In this document: piece after piece, positions 1 to 8,188 of the stretch
Position numbering within the stretch: the stretch's first letter is position 1
Layout: every line of letters starts with the position of its first letter
Source: JAFALK01 sp036500605
GTDB taxonomy: Bacteria > Pseudomonadota > Gammaproteobacteria > Burkholderiales > Burkholderiaceae_C
Length of the DNA: 64,000 nucleotides
Direction of reading: 5' to 3'
NCBI GenBank assembly: GCA_036500605.1
Contig: DASYBU010000002.1
Location: 1-64,000, forward strand
The notes under the pieces: model-generated
The model's input: only the letters and a program-made list of their open reading frames with translations
What the model was told of the DNA's origin: nothing
The model's database searches: none
Made by a program: the position numbers and the translations under genes

Positions 1-96
1 CAGCACGTGGTGCAGCGCGCCGCCGACCAGCGCGAAACCCATCAGCGCCGCGGCCGCGAACATCAGTGCCAGCCTGATCGCGATCGAGTTCTTCAT
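1..96 (-). CDS. Sensor histidine kinase, N-terminal fragment (cut by window edge)
   Basis: Only the first 32 codons are inside the window. They encode a short positively charged start (MKNSIAIRLA) followed by a hydrophobic Ala/Leu/Gly stretch, as expected for the first membrane segment of an envelope sensor kinase. The ATG overlaps the TGA of the upstream response regulator by the ATGA arrangement, so the two are translationally coupled. The partner regulator belongs to the CusR/CopR/CzcR group, so a CusS-type heavy-metal or envelope sensor is the likely identity. No catalytic domain can be seen here; the kinase call rests on gene context. Confidence 0.6.
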   Translation of the reverse strand, partial: MKNSIAIRLALMFAAAALMGFALVGGALHHVL

Positions 97-779
97 TCCT
101 TGTCCTCGGCGCTGCGGTCCTCCAGAACATAGCCCATGCCGCGGATGGTGTGCAGCAGGTTCTGGCCGAAGGGTGCGTCGATTTTGGCGCGCAGGCGTTT
201 GATGGCGACTTCGACCACGTTGGTGTTGCTGTCAAAGTTCATGTCCCACACCAGTTCGGCGATCACCGTCTTGGAGAGGATTTCGCCCTGCCGCCGCGCC
301 AGCACCGCCAGCAGCGCGAACTCCTTGGCCGTCAGGTCGATGCGCTGGCCTTCGCGGATCGCCTTGCGGCCGAGCAGGTCGACGCGCAGGTCGCCGACGC
401 GCAGCAGCGTCGATTCGTGGCTGCGGCCGCGCCGCGTCAGCGCCTGCAGCCGCGCCAGCAGCTCGAGGAAGGAGAAAGGCTTGACGAGGTAGTCGTCGGC
501 ACCGTCCTGCAGGCCGCGTACGCGGTCTTCGACGCCGTCGCGCGCGGTCAGCATGATGACCGGCGTGTTCTTGACGCTGCGCAGCGACTTGAGCACCGAG
601 AAGCCGTCCAGCCCCGGCAGCATGACGTCCAGCACGATGACGTCGAAGTCGAAGTGCAGCGCCATGTGCTGGCCGTCGATGCCGTCGAAGGCCAGATCGA
701 CGGCACAGCCCTGCTCCGTCAGGCCCTGGTAGAGGTATTCGGCCGTCTTGCGCTCGTCTTCGACGATCAGGACCTTCAT
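93..779 (-). CDS. OmpR/PhoB-family response regulator, heavy-metal (CusR/CopR-like) type
   Basis: This 228-aa DNA-binding response regulator would be phosphorylated by the sensor kinase encoded just downstream. The receiver domain (about residues 1-115) has the acidic pair in VEDE, phospho-acceptor D51 in VLDVMLPGLDG and the conserved Lys in YLVKPF. The C-terminal winged helix (about 125-222) carries LTAKEFALLAVL and the end motif HTIRGMGYVLE. The ATG overlaps the TGA of the RND permease gene, making this the fourth gene of the efflux operon. Family members bind a TGACAA-N2-TTGTCA dyad, and such a dyad lies upstream of the first gene of this operon (6707-6722), which suggests autoregulation of the whole operon. 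Confidence 0.9.
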   Translation of the reverse strand: MKVLIVEDERKTAEYLYQGLTEQGCAVDLAFDGIDGQHMALHFDFDVIVLDVMLPGLDGFSVLKSLRSVKNTPVIMLTARDGVEDRVRGLQDGADDYLVKPFSFLELLARLQALTRRGRSHESTLLRVGDLRVDLLGRKAIREGQRIDLTAKEFALLAVLARRQGEILSKTVIAELVWDMNFDSNTNVVEVAIKRLRAKIDAPFGQNLLHTIRGMGYVLEDRSAEDKE

Positions 780-3700
780 TCCGCCGCGGCTCCTGCCGGC
801 GCGTCCAGCGCGGCACGGCGCTGCTGGCGCGCCGCCTTGCGGCGTACATACCAGTGGTGCGCGCGGTCGAGGTAGAGATAGATGACGGGCGTGGTGAAGA
901 GCGTGAGCATCTGCGACAGGATCAGCCCGCCCACCATCGCGTAGCCGAGGGGGCGCCGGAGTTCGGAGCCGGCGCCGTGCCCGAGCATCAGCGGCAGGCC
1001 GCTGAGCAGCGCGCACATGGTGGTCATCATGATGGGACGGAAGCGCAGCAGGCAGGCCTCGAAGATGGCGTCGCGCGGCGACATCCCCCGGTCGCGCTCG
1101 GCATGGAGGGCGAAGTCGACCATCATGATCCCGTTCTTCTTGACGATGCCTATCAGCAGGATGATCCCGATCAGTGCAATCACCGTCAGATCGTACCCGC
1201 CCGCCATCAGGATCAGGAGCGCCCCGACGCCGGCCGAGGGCAGCGTGGACAGGATGGTCAGCGGGTGGATGTAGCTCTCGTAGAGCAGCCCCAGCACGAT
1301 GTAGACCGAGACCAGCGCCGCGGCGATCAGGTAGGGCTGGGTGCGCAGCGAGTCGCCGAAGGCCTGGGCCGTGCCCTGGAAGGTGCCGCTGAGCGTGGCG
1401 GGAACGCCCATCTCGTTCTGCGCCGCGGTGATCGCGTCCACCGCCTGGCCGAGCGAAAAGCCCGGCTTGAGGTTGAAGGAGATCGTCACGCCGGGGAACT
1501 GGCCCTGGTGGTTGATCGCCAGGTAGCCCATCTTGCTGGTGTCGACCTTGACGAAGGTCGACAGCGGGATCTGCTGGCCGTTGATCGGCGAGGTGAGGTA
1601 GAGCTTGTCGAACAGCGCCGGATCCTTTTGCAGCGCCGGCGTGATCTCGAGCACTACGTTGTAGCTGTTGAGCTGCGTGAAGTACTGCGCCACCTGGCGC
1701 TGGCCGATGGCGTCGTAGATCGTGGCGTCGATCAGCGCCGGCGTGATGCCGTAGCTGGAGGCGCGCTCGCGGTCGATGGTCACCTTCGCGGTAGGCGCGG
1801 CATTCTGCTGGTCGGAGGTGACGTCGGTGAGCTCGTTCAGCGTGCGAAAGCGCTGCACCAGCCTGGGCGCCCACTCGTTGAGCTCGTCGAGATTGGAGTC
1901 GGTCACCGTGTACTGGTACTGCGTGCGCGACAACCGGCCGCCGACGTTGATGTCCTGCCCGGCCTGCATGTACAGCGTGATGCCGCCCACCTTGGCCAGT
2001 TGTGGGCGCAGCCGCGTGATCACCTGGTCGGCGGTCAGCGTGCGGCCCTGGTCGAGCGGCTTCAGGCCGATGAAGAAGTTGCCCGAGTTGAAGGTGCTGG
2101 CGCCCGCCTGCATGCCGAAGGTGCTGACGTCCGGGTCCTTGCGGATGATGTCGGCCAGCTGCAGCATGCGCCCGTGCATCACCTCGGAGGATGAATCCTG
2201 CCCCGCAGCGGCCGAACCGAAGATGAAGCCGGTGTCCTGCTGCGGGAAGAAGCCCTTGGGGATCACCACGAACAGCACCACCGTGGCCGTCACCGTGGCC
2301 AGGAAGGTCATCAGCGTGATGAAGGGATGGCGCAGCACGACCGTCAGCCCGCGCTTGTAGCCGTTCAGCATGGCGTCGAAGCCGCGCTCGAAGAGCTGGA
2401 ACAGCTTGCCGTGCTGCTCGTGTTCCTTGCCGCCCTCGTGCGTCTTGAGGAAGCGCGCACACAGCATCGGCGTGAGCGTCAGCGAGATCAGCACCGACAC
2501 CACGATGGTCAGCGTGACGGTGACGGCGAACTCGCGGAACAGCCGCCCGACGATGCCGCCCATCAGCAAGAGCGGAATGAATACGGCGATCAGCGACACC
2601 GAGATCGAGATGATGGTGAAGCCGATCTCGGAGGCGCCCTGCAGCGCCGCCTCCAGCGGCTTCATGCCGGCCTCGACGTGGCGGTAGATGTTCTCCAGCA
2701 TCACGATCGCATCGTCGACGACGAAGCCGACCGCGATGGTCAGCGCCATCAGCGAGAGGTTGTCCAGGCTGTAGCCGAGCACGTACATGATGGCCGACGT
2801 GCCGAACAAAGCCAGCGGCACGGTCACGCTGGGGATGATCGTGGCGGCCACGTCGCGCAGGAACACGAAGATCACCATCACGACCAGGAAGATCGACAGC
2901 AGCAGCGTGAACTCCACGTCATGCACCGAGGCGCGGATGGTTTGCGTGCGGTCGATCAGCTTGTTGACCGTGACCGAGGGCGGCACCGAGGCCATCAGTT
3001 TGGGCAGCGCGGCCTCGATGCGATCGACCGTCTCGATCACGTTGGCGCCGGGCTCCTTCGTGATGGCCATCAGGATGGTGCGGCCATTGGTGATGCTGTT
3101 GCCCTTGGCGGCGCCGGCACCGGCATAACCCCAGGCGGCGACCTTGGTATTTTCCGGGCCATCGACGGCCACGCCGATATCGCGGATGCGGATCGGCGCG
3201 CCGTTCTTGTAGGCGATCACCACGTCGTTCCAGGGCTTGCCCTGGAGGATCTGGTCGTTCGTGTAGACGTTGAAGGCCTGCGTGGGGCCGTCGATCGTGC
3301 CCGTCGGCGCGCTGACCGTCGCGCTGGCGATCACGCCGCGCACGTCTTCGAGCGAGAGGCCCAGCGTCTTCAGCCGCGCCGGGTCGATCTGCACGCGCAC
3401 GGCGGGCTTTTGCTGGCCGAAGATGTTGACCAGGCCCACGCCCTTGATGCGTGAGATCTGCTGCGCCAGCACGTTGTCCGCGTAGTCGTTCACCTGCGTG
3501 AGCGGCAGCACATCGGACTGCACCGCGAAGATCACCATCGACAGGTCGGCCGGGTTGATCTTGCGGAAGGACGGCGGGCTCGGCAGGTTCTTGGGCAACT
3601 GTCCGGTGGCCGCGTTGATGGCGGTCTGCACGTCGAGTGCGGCGCCGTCGATTGCGCGGTCCAGGTCGAACTGCAGAGAGATCTGCGTCTGGCCCAGCGA

Positions 3701-3952
3701 GCTGACCGAGCTCATCTGCGTGAGGCCCGGGATCAGCGAGAACTGTCGCTCCAGCGGCTGCGCCACGTTCGCCGCCATCGTTTCAGGACTGGCGCCCGGC
3801 AATCGGCCGGTCACCTGGATGGTCGGGAAGTCGACCTGCGGCAGCGGCGCCACCGGCAGCAGCGGCCAGGCCGCCAGACCGATCAGCAGCACCGCCAGCC
3901 CCAGCAGCGTCGTGCCGATCGGGCGCTTGATGAAGGTTGCGGAGATGCTCAC
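776..3952 (-). CDS. RND-family multidrug efflux permease (MdtC/MuxC-like HAE-1 type)
   Basis: A 1058-aa inner-membrane proton/drug antiporter, the usual length for AcrB/MdtC-type pumps. The N-terminal FIKRPIGTTLL segment is the first transmembrane helix. LPQVDFPTIQV and PGASPETMA are typical porter-domain motifs. The helix 4 motif GFVVDDAIVMLENI carries the paired Asp residues of the proton relay. Sequence character is hydrophobe/amphiphile type (MdtB/MdtC-like) rather than the heavy-metal CusA type, although the linked regulator is of the metal-responsive class. The start is GTG, overlapping the adaptor stop (GTGA). It should form a tripartite pump with the adaptor and outer-membrane factor encoded upstream. 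The substrate cannot be read from the sequence. Confidence 0.93.
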   Translation of the reverse strand: MSISATFIKRPIGTTLLGLAVLLIGLAAWPLLPVAPLPQVDFPTIQVTGRLPGASPETMAANVAQPLERQFSLIPGLTQMSSVSSLGQTQISLQFDLDRAIDGAALDVQTAINAATGQLPKNLPSPPSFRKINPADLSMVIFAVQSDVLPLTQVNDYADNVLAQQISRIKGVGLVNIFGQQKPAVRVQIDPARLKTLGLSLEDVRGVIASATVSAPTGTIDGPTQAFNVYTNDQILQGKPWNDVVIAYKNGAPIRIRDIGVAVDGPENTKVAAWGYAGAGAAKGNSITNGRTILMAITKEPGANVIETVDRIEAALPKLMASVPPSVTVNKLIDRTQTIRASVHDVEFTLLLSIFLVVMVIFVFLRDVAATIIPSVTVPLALFGTSAIMYVLGYSLDNLSLMALTIAVGFVVDDAIVMLENIYRHVEAGMKPLEAALQGASEIGFTIISISVSLIAVFIPLLLMGGIVGRLFREFAVTVTLTIVVSVLISLTLTPMLCARFLKTHEGGKEHEQHGKLFQLFERGFDAMLNGYKRGLTVVLRHPFITLMTFLATVTATVVLFVVIPKGFFPQQDTGFIFGSAAAGQDSSSEVMHGRMLQLADIIRKDPDVSTFGMQAGASTFNSGNFFIGLKPLDQGRTLTADQVITRLRPQLAKVGGITLYMQAGQDINVGGRLSRTQYQYTVTDSNLDELNEWAPRLVQRFRTLNELTDVTSDQQNAAPTAKVTIDRERASSYGITPALIDATIYDAIGQRQVAQYFTQLNSYNVVLEITPALQKDPALFDKLYLTSPINGQQIPLSTFVKVDTSKMGYLAINHQGQFPGVTISFNLKPGFSLGQAVDAITAAQNEMGVPATLSGTFQGTAQAFGDSLRTQPYLIAAALVSVYIVLGLLYESYIHPLTILSTLPSAGVGALLILMAGGYDLTVIALIGIILLIGIVKKNGIMMVDFALHAERDRGMSPRDAIFEACLLRFRPIMMTTMCALLSGLPLMLGHGAGSELRRPLGYAMVGGLILSQMLTLFTTPVIYLYLDRAHHWYVRRKAARQQRRAALDAPAGAAAE

Positions 3953-5262
3953 TGCGCGGCTCCCGATGCGGCCGCCGAGGTCGCCGTAGCTGCCGACGCT
4001 GACGAGGAAGCCATCGGCGCCTTGGCCGTTGCCGCCTTCGCGGGCTTGTCACTCACCTGCACCACACGAGCGCCCGGCATCAGGCGGTACTGGCCATCGG
4101 TCACCACGCGCTCGCCGGCCTTCAGGCCTTCGGTGATCTGCACGCGGTTGGCGTCCACCTCGTTCATCTTGACCGGCTGCGCACGCACCACGCCGTCGGC
4201 CTCGACCACGTAGACGAACAGGCCCTGCTGGCTCCGCTGCACGGCGGCGGAAGGCGCGGTCAGCGCGTCGTCCTGCACGCGCAGCACGAGCTTCGCGTCG
4301 ACCTGCTGGCCGGGCCACAGCTTGTGTTGAGGATTCTTGAACTGGGCCTTCAGCAGCACGGTGCCGGTGGTCGTGTCGATCTGGTTGTTCAGCAGCACCA
4401 AGTCGCCATCGGCCAGGGCCTGATGCGTTTCTCGATCGATCGCCTGCACGGCGATCTTCTTGCCGGCGGCCTTCTTGTCCTTGGCGACTGCGACATTTGA
4501 AGCAGCGTTCACGGCGGCATTGATAGCCTGGAAGCTCGCCTCGGGCAGCGAGAACTGCACCATGATCGGATCGATCTGGTTGATGACCAGCAGGCCGCCC
4601 GGGTCGGCCGCGTGAACGATATTGCCGACGTCCACGAGTCGAGCGCCAACACGGCCGTCGATCGGCGCATTGATGCGCGTGAAGCTCAGTTGCACGCGTG
4701 CCGCGTTAAGCGCCGCGGCATCGTTGCGGACGGTGGCCTGCAGCTGGCGCACCAGCGCGCGCTGGGTGTCGAGCTGCTGCTGCGTGGCGGCTTCGTCCTT
4801 GACCAGACCGGTGTAGCGGGTCAGGTCGGCCTCAGCGTTGGCGAGCTGCGCTTCATCGCGAGCGCGTTGCGCTTCGGCTTGCTGCACTTGAGCGGCCAAC
4901 ACGCGGTCGTCGAGCTGCACCAGCAACTGGCCGGCGCGCACGTCCTGGCCTTCTTTGAAATGCACGCTGTCGAGCTGGCCGTCGATGCGGCTGTGCAGCG
5001 TCACGCTCTGCGCGGCCAGCACATTGCCGATACCGGTGATCGTGATGGGCAGCGCTTCCTGCTTGACGGTGGCGATCTGCACCGGCACGGCCTTGGCATC
5101 GGGCTTGGCGGCGGCCTTGGCGTCGTCCATGAAGACGTGGCGAACGGCCGGCACGGCGGCGGCCAGCACGATCAGGGCGGCGATGGCGATCAGCTTCTTG
5201 CGCTGGGGATTGGCGTTAGCGGCCGCGGAGGAGGAATTGTTGTTGGATGCTTGCATGGCCAT
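3949..5262 (-). CDS. RND efflux periplasmic adaptor (membrane fusion protein, MdtA-like)
   Basis: A 437-aa adaptor linking the permease to the outer-membrane channel. An N-terminal Asn/Ser-rich leader is followed by a single membrane anchor (LIAIAALIVLAAAVPAV). The lipoyl half-motifs are visible around VTLHSRIDGQLDSVHFKEGQDV and later INAPIDGRVG, flanking an Ala/Gln/Arg-rich alpha-hairpin (about residues 100-175). A beta-barrel and membrane-proximal region follows, and the C-terminus is Ala/Ser/Thr-rich. An upstream in-frame start at 5304 would overlap the previous gene by 38 bases. The start at 5262, four bases after that gene's stop, is preferred. An ATG two codons further in is equally possible. 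Confidence 0.88.
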   Translation of the reverse strand: MAMQASNNNSSSAAANANPQRKKLIAIAALIVLAAAVPAVRHVFMDDAKAAAKPDAKAVPVQIATVKQEALPITITGIGNVLAAQSVTLHSRIDGQLDSVHFKEGQDVRAGQLLVQLDDRVLAAQVQQAEAQRARDEAQLANAEADLTRYTGLVKDEAATQQQLDTQRALVRQLQATVRNDAAALNAARVQLSFTRINAPIDGRVGARLVDVGNIVHAADPGGLLVINQIDPIMVQFSLPEASFQAINAAVNAASNVAVAKDKKAAGKKIAVQAIDRETHQALADGDLVLLNNQIDTTTGTVLLKAQFKNPQHKLWPGQQVDAKLVLRVQDDALTAPSAAVQRSQQGLFVYVVEADGVVRAQPVKMNEVDANRVQITEGLKAGERVVTDGQYRLMPGARVVQVSDKPAKAATAKAPMASSSASAATATSAAASGAAQ

Positions 5263-5266
5263 CGAT

Positions 5267-6661
5267 TCAGTTTGTCTTGGAAGTCTGAGCGGCATAACCG
5301 CCACCCAGAGCCTTGGTCAGGGCAACGCTAGCCGCCAGTTCGCGGCCCTGCACCTGCAGCAGCGTGCGTTCGGCCGTCAGTGACAGGGCCTGGGCATTGA
5401 TGACCGACACATAGGTCGTCGTGCCCGCCTGGTATTGCTTGAGCAGCACGCGTTCCGATTCGCGCGCCGCCTTCAGAGCCTGGTCCTGCAACTCGCGCTC
5501 ACGCGCCAGATCGCGCAGGGCGGCGAGGTTGTCTTCGACTTCCTGGAAGCTGCCGAGTACCACCTGGCGGTACGTGGCCACCTGCTGGTCGAAGGCGGCT
5601 TCGGCTTGCGCGTTCTGCGCCGAGCGGGCGCCGCCGTCAAAGATGGTGCCGGTCAACGCTGCACCAAGCGCCCACACACGCTGCGGTGCGCTGGCCCACA
5701 GGCCGAGCGCCGTGCCGCCGCCATTGGCGTTGAAGACCAGGTGCGGGAACCAGGCGGCGCGCGCCACGCCGATCTGCTCATTGGCGGCCTGCACGCGCGC
5801 TTCGGCAGCGGCGATGTCGGGCCGGCGCTCCAGCAGCTGCGAAGGCAGCAGCGGCGGCGTCACGGGCAGGTTCAGCGTCAGCGGAGCTGCGGCCAAGTGG
5901 AAATCGGCGGGCGCCTGGCCGAGCAACACGGCCAGCGCGTGCTCGCTCTGCTTGCGCGCCAGTTCCACGTCGACGGCTTGCGCCTGCGCTGCAGCCAGCG
6001 TGCTCTGCGCCAAAGCCACGTCAGCCTGCGTGGCCACGCCGGCGCGCAGTTGAGATTGCGTGATCTGCAGGGATTTCTTGTAGCCCGTGACCGTGCGGTT
6101 CAAGGCATCGATCAGGGCGTCGTCCACCCGCAGCTGCGCGAACAGATTGACCACGGCCGCCTGCACGCTCAAGCGCGCCGCGGCGAGATCAGCCGTGCTG
6201 GCGCGCGTGCCGGCATCGGCTGCCGCGACGCTGGAGCGCACGCGGCCCCAGAAGTCCGGTTCCCAGCTCGCTTGCAAAGTGCCCGAGCGGGTGTCGGTGG
6301 TTTGCGCGCCGCCCGTCGTGACCGCGCGTTGACGCGAAGCCTGGCCGCTCACACCCAGCGTGGGCCAGTAAGCGGCGGCCGCACCTTGAGCCAGCGCCTG
6401 GGCCTGGCGCAGTTGCGCTTCGGATTGCTTGAGCGTCTGGTTTGCGGCCAGGGCGCGCTGCACGAGCTCGTTCAACGCGGGATCGCCGTAGCCCTGCCAC
6501 CAGGGCGACTGGTCATCGGCCACACCGGGCCGGGCCAGGCGCCAGGCGCCGTCTTCTTCAAAGGCTGCCGGCGCGGGCGTGCTGGGCCGCTCGTAATGCG
6601 GGGAAAGCGCGCAGCCGCCGAGCAGCAACGCCAAGGAGACCAGAGACAAGGAACGGTTCAT
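5267..6661 (-). CDS. Outer-membrane efflux lipoprotein (NodT/OprM-family, TolC-like)
   Basis: A 464-aa outer-membrane factor and the first gene of the efflux operon. The N-terminus is a lipoprotein signal with lipobox LLGGC (Cys at about residue 17), followed by the typical LSPHYERPSTP stretch. The body consists of two repeats of Ala/Gln-rich coiled-coil helices with beta-strand segments, as in OprM/CusC-type trimers. The sequence LLERRPDIAAAEARVQAANEQIGVARAAWFP is a hallmark of the family. Being first in an operon with adaptor, permease and two-component genes supports a regulated tripartite pump. Confidence 0.92.
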   Translation of the reverse strand: MNRSLSLVSLALLLGGCALSPHYERPSTPAPAAFEEDGAWRLARPGVADDQSPWWQGYGDPALNELVQRALAANQTLKQSEAQLRQAQALAQGAAAAYWPTLGVSGQASRQRAVTTGGAQTTDTRSGTLQASWEPDFWGRVRSSVAAADAGTRASTADLAAARLSVQAAVVNLFAQLRVDDALIDALNRTVTGYKKSLQITQSQLRAGVATQADVALAQSTLAAAQAQAVDVELARKQSEHALAVLLGQAPADFHLAAAPLTLNLPVTPPLLPSQLLERRPDIAAAEARVQAANEQIGVARAAWFPHLVFNANGGGTALGLWASAPQRVWALGAALTGTIFDGGARSAQNAQAEAAFDQQVATYRQVVLGSFQEVEDNLAALRDLARERELQDQALKAARESERVLLKQYQAGTTTYVSVINAQALSLTAERTLLQVQGRELAASVALTKALGGGYAAQTSKTN

Positions 6662-6706
6662 GTGAGCACTCTAGAAAGCCAGCGCCAACGAGACGCTGTC
6701 CGCAAG

Positions 6707-6722
6707 CTGACAAAGTTGTCAG
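6707..6722. promoter_or_regulatory. CusR/CopR-type operator dyad
   Basis: The sequence CTGACAA-AG-TTGTCAG is a perfect 7-bp inverted repeat with a 2-bp spacer. It lies about 45-60 bases upstream of the outer-membrane factor start. It matches the known core of CusR-family boxes (TGACAA-N2-TTGTCA). The response regulator of this operon belongs to that family, so this is the probable autoregulatory binding site. Confidence 0.7.
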
Positions 6723-6773
6723 CACAATTTTTACTCGCGCCGTGCCGGCCTTCAGCCCGCACTGCCGAAGAAA

Positions 6774-6795
6774 CCGGGACGCTCAAGCCTCCCGG
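6774..6795 (-). terminator. Stem-loop at the end of rsmI (candidate terminator)
   Basis: CCGGGA and TCCCGG pair around a 10-base loop that contains the rsmI stop codon. In the rsmI direction the stem is followed by TTTCTT, a weak U-tract. The run of T on the plus-strand side is part of the rsmI coding sequence (Lys codons). Confidence 0.35.
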
Positions 6796-7694
6796 GCTTT
6801 TTTGATGTCCAGCGCGACGTCGTAGAGCCCGTTCTTCGACACGCCGCTGATTTCAGCCGTCAGGGCCACAGCCTGCTTGAGCGGCAGCGCGTCGAGCAGC
6901 AGCTTCAGCACGCGCAGGCTTTCGGCCGGCAAGCCTTCGTCCTGCGAAGGCGCGACCGCATGCAGCACCAGCACGAACTCGCCGCGCTCGCGCAGCGCAT
7001 CGGCGGCAAGCCAGGCCGGCAGTTCGGCGGCCGGCGCGGTGTGCACGGTCTCGAACTGCTTGGTCAACTCGCGGCAGACGGTCACGGTTTGCGCGGGGCA
7101 AACCTCGGCCATCACCTCGATCAAGGCCTGGATGCGGTGCGGCGCCTCGAAGATCACCTGGCTGCGCGGCTGGCCGGTCAAGGCTTGCAGCGCGGTGCGC
7201 CGTTCGGCCGACTTGGTCGGCAGGAAGCCGGCGAAAGCAAAACCGTCGGCCTGCACATCGCCGGCCACGCTGAGCGCGGTGACCGCGCTGCTCGCGCCCG
7301 GGATCGGCAAGACGCGCAAGCCCGCCGCGACGACTGCGGCCACCAAGACCGCGCCGGGGTCCGAGACGGCCGGCGTGCCCGCGTCGCTGATGTAGGCGAC
7401 CCGTTCGCCGGCACGCAATCTTTCGATCAGGCTCGCGCTACCCTCGCGCTCGTTGTGCTGGTGCACCGCCACCAAAGGCTTGTGCAAGCCGATGTGCCGC
7501 AGGAGGCCCGCGCTCACGCGCGTGTCCTCGCAGGCCACGGCATCCACCAGGTTCAGCACATGGATGGCGCGCAGGCTCAGGTCGGCCAGATTGCCGATCG
7601 GCGTGGCCACCACATAAAGCGTGCCGGTGGGGTAGTGCTGGCCGCCGGCCGCAGCCGCGGCGGCCTGGGTCAGCAGCGAGGTGTCGATGTTCAA
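6783..7694 (-). CDS. rsmI: 16S rRNA (cytidine-1402-2'-O)-methyltransferase RsmI
   Basis: RsmI uses SAM to 2'-O-methylate C1402 of 16S rRNA in the decoding centre. The tetrapyrrole-methylase fold is evident: GTLYVVATPIGNLADLSLRA near the start, ACEDTR, and AYISDAGTPAVSDPG for SAM binding. The chosen start is a TTG at 7694 with GGGGAG nine bases upstream, giving 303 aa. The longer open frame to 7796 adds 34 Arg-rich residues that are antisense to yraN and look non-coding. The gene is divergent from yraN and their 5' ends overlap. The rsmI-yraN neighbourhood is common in proteobacteria. Confidence 0.93.
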   Translation of the reverse strand: MNIDTSLLTQAAAAAAGGQHYPTGTLYVVATPIGNLADLSLRAIHVLNLVDAVACEDTRVSAGLLRHIGLHKPLVAVHQHNEREGSASLIERLRAGERVAYISDAGTPAVSDPGAVLVAAVVAAGLRVLPIPGASSAVTALSVAGDVQADGFAFAGFLPTKSAERRTALQALTGQPRSQVIFEAPHRIQALIEVMAEVCPAQTVTVCRELTKQFETVHTAPAAELPAWLAADALRERGEFVLVLHAVAPSQDEGLPAESLRVLKLLLDALPLKQAVALTAEISGVSKNGLYDVALDIKKAREA

Positions 7695-8076
7695 GAAAGA
7701 TGCTCCCCTGACGTCACGTAAAAGACTGGGCGATGAAGCGGAAGACCGGGCGTTGGCCCATCTGCAGAAGCAGGGCCTGCGCCTGGTCGAGCGCAATTAT
7801 CGGGTCGCCGCAGGCCCAAGCCGCCGGGCCGGTGAAGTCGACCTGATCCTGCGCGAACGCGACGGCACGCTGGTCTTCGTTGAAGTCCGCGCCCGCGCCA
7901 GTTCATCCTTCGGCGGCGCGGCAGCCAGCGTCACGCCGGCCAAGCAGCGGCGGCTGATCTACGCAGCGCAGCACTACCTGATGCGGATGAACACACCGCC
8001 GCCTTGCCGGTTTGATGTGGTGGCAGTAGAGGGCGCGGAGATCGAGTGGCTGAAGGGGGCGTTTGATGCGGGGTGA
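7687..8076 (+). CDS. yraN: YraN family (UPF0102) nuclease-like protein
   Basis: A 129-aa member of the UPF0102/YraN family, which has a restriction-endonuclease-like fold of unproven cellular role. Recognisable motifs are GDEAEDRALAHLQKQGLRLVERNYR, GEVDLILRERDGTLVFVEVRAR (the E...D...ExK-type core) and the C-terminal PCRFDVVAVEG. The start is ATG at 7687; a GTG two codons upstream (7681) is also possible. Either start lies upstream of, and overlaps, the oppositely oriented rsmI start at 7694. Confidence 0.88.
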   Translation: MFKKDAPLTSRKRLGDEAEDRALAHLQKQGLRLVERNYRVAAGPSRRAGEVDLILRERDGTLVFVEVRARASSSFGGAAASVTPAKQRRLIYAAQHYLMRMNTPPPCRFDVVAVEGAEIEWLKGAFDAG

Positions 8077-8098
8077 CAGAAGGCAAATACGGGTTTGA

Positions 8099-8188
8099 AC
8101 ATGGATGAACAGGATGCACAGGATGAATACAAGAGGGAGCCAGGAACCTGTGTCTGGTATTTATCCTGTGCATCCTGTTCATCCATGT
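8099..8188. repeat. Long inverted repeat made of CAGGATG units (copy 1)
   Basis: Two 32-base arms (8099-8130 and 8157-8188) are inverted copies with one mismatch, separated by a 26-base loop. Each arm contains CAGGATG heptamers spaced by two or three bases (GGATGAACAGGATGCACAGG). A second, diverged member of the family lies at 26047-26150. The right arm runs into the 3' end of the LysR gene. Confidence 0.85.
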
